NCBI GenBank assembly: GCA_934445035.1 | Contig: CAKSDI010000003.1 | Coordinates: 1-64,000 of the forward strand | Origin: an uncultured Eubacteriales bacterium | GTDB taxonomy: Bacteria > Bacillota > Clostridia > Oscillospirales > Acutalibacteraceae | Reading direction: 5' to 3' | DNA: 64,000 nucleotides | Shown: positions 62,610 through 64,000 of the stretch, piece by piece | How the letters are laid out: every line of letters begins with the position of its first letter | Numbering within the stretch: the first letter of the stretch is position 1 | Made by a program: the position numbers and the translations under genes | Notes under the pieces: generated by a model | What the model saw: only the letters and a program-made list of their open reading frames with translations | Database searches by the model: none | Told to the model about the DNA's origin: nothing

Positions 62610-63657
62610 CTTTTTCACCCGTTTTGGCAATATATATGAGTTTCACAGTAAGCTCTTCAAGAATTGTTTTCGGCTCTCCCGAAGAAGATTTTAAAAGCAC
62701 TTCGGCATTTAAAATTTCTTTTAAGCATTTATCAAGTTTTGATTTTGAAAAATTCCTCAAATTTGCAGAGGCTCTGTCAACCAAAAATCCCTTATTTTTA
62801 TAATCGAAATCTTTTTTAACATCTTCCCTGCTTTTATTTTCTTTTTGAGCGCAGTATAACCTGAACATATCTGTAAAGGAAGCCGCCGCCGTGTAAATAA
62901 TTATAATCGGCTCGATCTTCAAATAAAAGAGATCGTTAAGCTTGCTTATAGCCTTAGAAACATTCCCCGATATAATACACCCTGTATAATCGTAGACCGA
63001 CGCTTCAACCGAAAACGAGCAGACTTTATCTATATCCTCTTTTTCAATCTTTCCGCTTTTTTTATAAAAGCACACTTTATCAAGCTCATTTTTAAGTGTT
63101 AAAATATCATCGCCTATATTTTGCACGGCATACTCCGCCGCTTGGCGGTCAAGCTCACAGCCTCTTTTTTTAGCGCCGTCGCAAAGCATTTTAATAAGCT
63201 CCGCAGGCTTTCTGTGATCGAGAAGAACTCCTGCTCCGCCTCCCTTTTCACAGGAGGATAAAAGCTTTTTAAATTTTGTATTTCTTTTATGATCGCATTC
63301 GATAGTTTCAAATTTCAATATCACCGTGCAGTAATCAGGGATATCTTCAAGCTTTTCGCAAAAAAAATCAAAATCGGATTTTAAACAATGCTCATAATCA
63401 AAATCATCTAAAACGACGCATTTTCTGTCGCTCATCATCGGCATTTGCTCTATAGCACAGCAGACATCGGAAACCGAAATATCCCCCGAAAATTTTTGAA
63501 AATTGAAAAAAGGATCGCCGTCAAAAGATTTTTCGGCAATTTTATTTGCATAAAATGTTTTTAAATAAACATCGTCACCGAAAAGGATATAAGAGCTTTT
63601 AAAATCGAGCGAAGATTTAAGTATTCTGTTTAACTCGCCTTCAAAGATAATCGGCAT
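62596..63657 (-). CDS. holA: DNA polymerase III subunit delta
   Basis: A 353-residue HolA, the clamp-loader wrench subunit. YILFGDDVYLKTFYANKI at residues about 24-41 is the family N-terminal block. Middle features are FDYEHC, IGDDILTLKNELDK, SVEASVYDYTG and the C-terminal helical domain with YTAAASFTDMFRLY. ATG at 63657 has AAGGATGA upstream. It overlaps the comEC end by 28 bases, the common comEC-holA order in Firmicutes. Confidence 0.92.
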   Translation of the reverse strand: MPIIFEGELNRILKSSLDFKSSYILFGDDVYLKTFYANKIAEKSFDGDPFFNFQKFSGDISVSDVCCAIEQMPMMSDRKCVVLDDFDYEHCLKSDFDFFCEKLEDIPDYCTVILKFETIECDHKRNTKFKKLLSSCEKGGGAGVLLDHRKPAELIKMLCDGAKKRGCELDRQAAEYAVQNIGDDILTLKNELDKVCFYKKSGKIEKEDIDKVCSFSVEASVYDYTGCIISGNVSKAISKLNDLFYLKIEPIIIIYTAAASFTDMFRLYCAQKENKSREDVKKDFDYKNKGFLVDRASANLRNFSKSKLDKCLKEILNAEVLLKSSSGEPKTILEELTVKLIYIAKTGEKVVKD

Positions 63658-64000
63658 TCTTTTTCATCCTTGCTTTTTAAAGAATTGTTTTTTATGTAAA
63701 ACAGGAATTTAGAGCCTGCGCAAATAATCAAAAATACAAGTAAAAGTACAGCCGCAAAAGCTACGGCTTTATCAGAGCATTCTATAAAAGAATAGGACCG
63801 TGATCCTAAATAATTTATAACCGAGTTTAAATAGTCAGCTAAGATCTGCAAGATCTTAAAAAGATAATAAACTATTCCTCCGCCAAACGGAATAAGAGAA
63901 ATAGCGGTGATTGCAAGCATAAGAGTTAAGACTGCGGTTACGGCATATGAGATCAAAAGATTAGTTATAACAGAAACGACCGAAAATTCTCCGAACTGAT
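63630..64000 (-). CDS. comEC: ComEC/Rec2-family competence membrane protein, 3' end
   Basis: The last 122 residues are visible; the gene continues past the right edge. FGEFSVVSVITNLL is the conserved competence-domain block, then LTLMLAITAISLIPF, a further membrane segment (AFAAVLLLVFLIICAG), and a basic tail ending in LKAS. It has no metallo-beta-lactamase domain at the C-terminus, which many ComEC proteins carry. ComEC forms the DNA uptake channel. Assignment rests on the domain block and the comEC-holA order. Confidence 0.75.
   Translation of the reverse strand, partial: QFGEFSVVSVITNLLISYAVTAVLTLMLAITAISLIPFGGGIVYYLFKILQILADYLNSVINYLGSRSYSFIECSDKAVAFAAVLLLVFLIICAGSKFLFYIKNNSLKSKDEKECRLSLKAS

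Overview
The window looks like chromosomal DNA of a low-GC, Gram-positive, endospore-forming Clostridia member, probably a Ruminococcaceae/Oscillospiraceae-type gut or rumen anaerobe. The evidence is spoIVA and a CwlD-like amidase, strong AGGAGG-type ribosome binding sites, sigma-A promoters with 16-18 base spacers, low-GC coding sequence and many glycosidases. I saw no rRNA, tRNA, CRISPR array, insertion sequence or prophage. Coding density is high, and no gap between genes exceeds about 160 bases. The species assignment is inference.

Layout. 1-6025: two secreted proteins, one very large and running off the left edge, the other a clan GH-A-like glycosidase with an InlB-type repeat. 6177-13462: a seven-gene uronate operon on the minus strand (uxaC, uxuA, a UxuB-type SDR, two Gfo/Idh/MocA oxidoreductases and two AP_endonuc_2 TIM-barrel proteins), with a divergent AraC regulator at 13590. 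14415-20538: FtsX-type ABC transporter, amidase, histidine kinase and response regulator. 20674-26481: tyrosine recombinase, deoxyinosine-type DNA glycosylase, spoIVA, and rpsB-tsf behind a structured leader. 26658-33798: glycosidase operon 1 (GH38, a DUF6259-like protein, GH36) with a divergent AraC regulator. 34757-38760: cwlD-radA, two GNAT proteins and a CmpB-like membrane protein. 38906-42728: tRNA thiolation/modification operon (mnmA, tcdA, cysteine desulfurase, ttcA-like). 42798-51019: glycosidase operon 2 (AraC, GH5-like, GH36, CDP-alcohol phosphatidyltransferase, GH2). 51073-54577: a SLOG-like protein, a small XRE regulator, and greA-lysS-zeta-like kinase. 54750-60544: sugar transferase, nucleotidyltransferase, S1-domain protein, Mrp ATPase, trmB, a membrane protein and a 65-residue ferredoxin-thioredoxin-reductase-like protein. 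60560-64000: pncC, WYL regulator, RNase M5-like Toprim protein, holA and the 3' end of comEC.

How it fits together. The GH2, GH5-like, two GH36, GH38 and DUF6259-like proteins show no signal peptide. They probably hydrolyse imported alpha-galactosides, mannosides and beta-linked oligosaccharides in the cytoplasm, each cluster under its own AraC regulator. The uronate operon converts glucuronate or galacturonate to 2-keto-3-deoxygluconate. Its paired oxidoreductases and TIM-barrel proteins suggest a further redox step, possibly oxidation and elimination of glycosides. No sugar transporter and no KDG kinase or aldolase lies in the window, so uptake and the final steps are encoded elsewhere.
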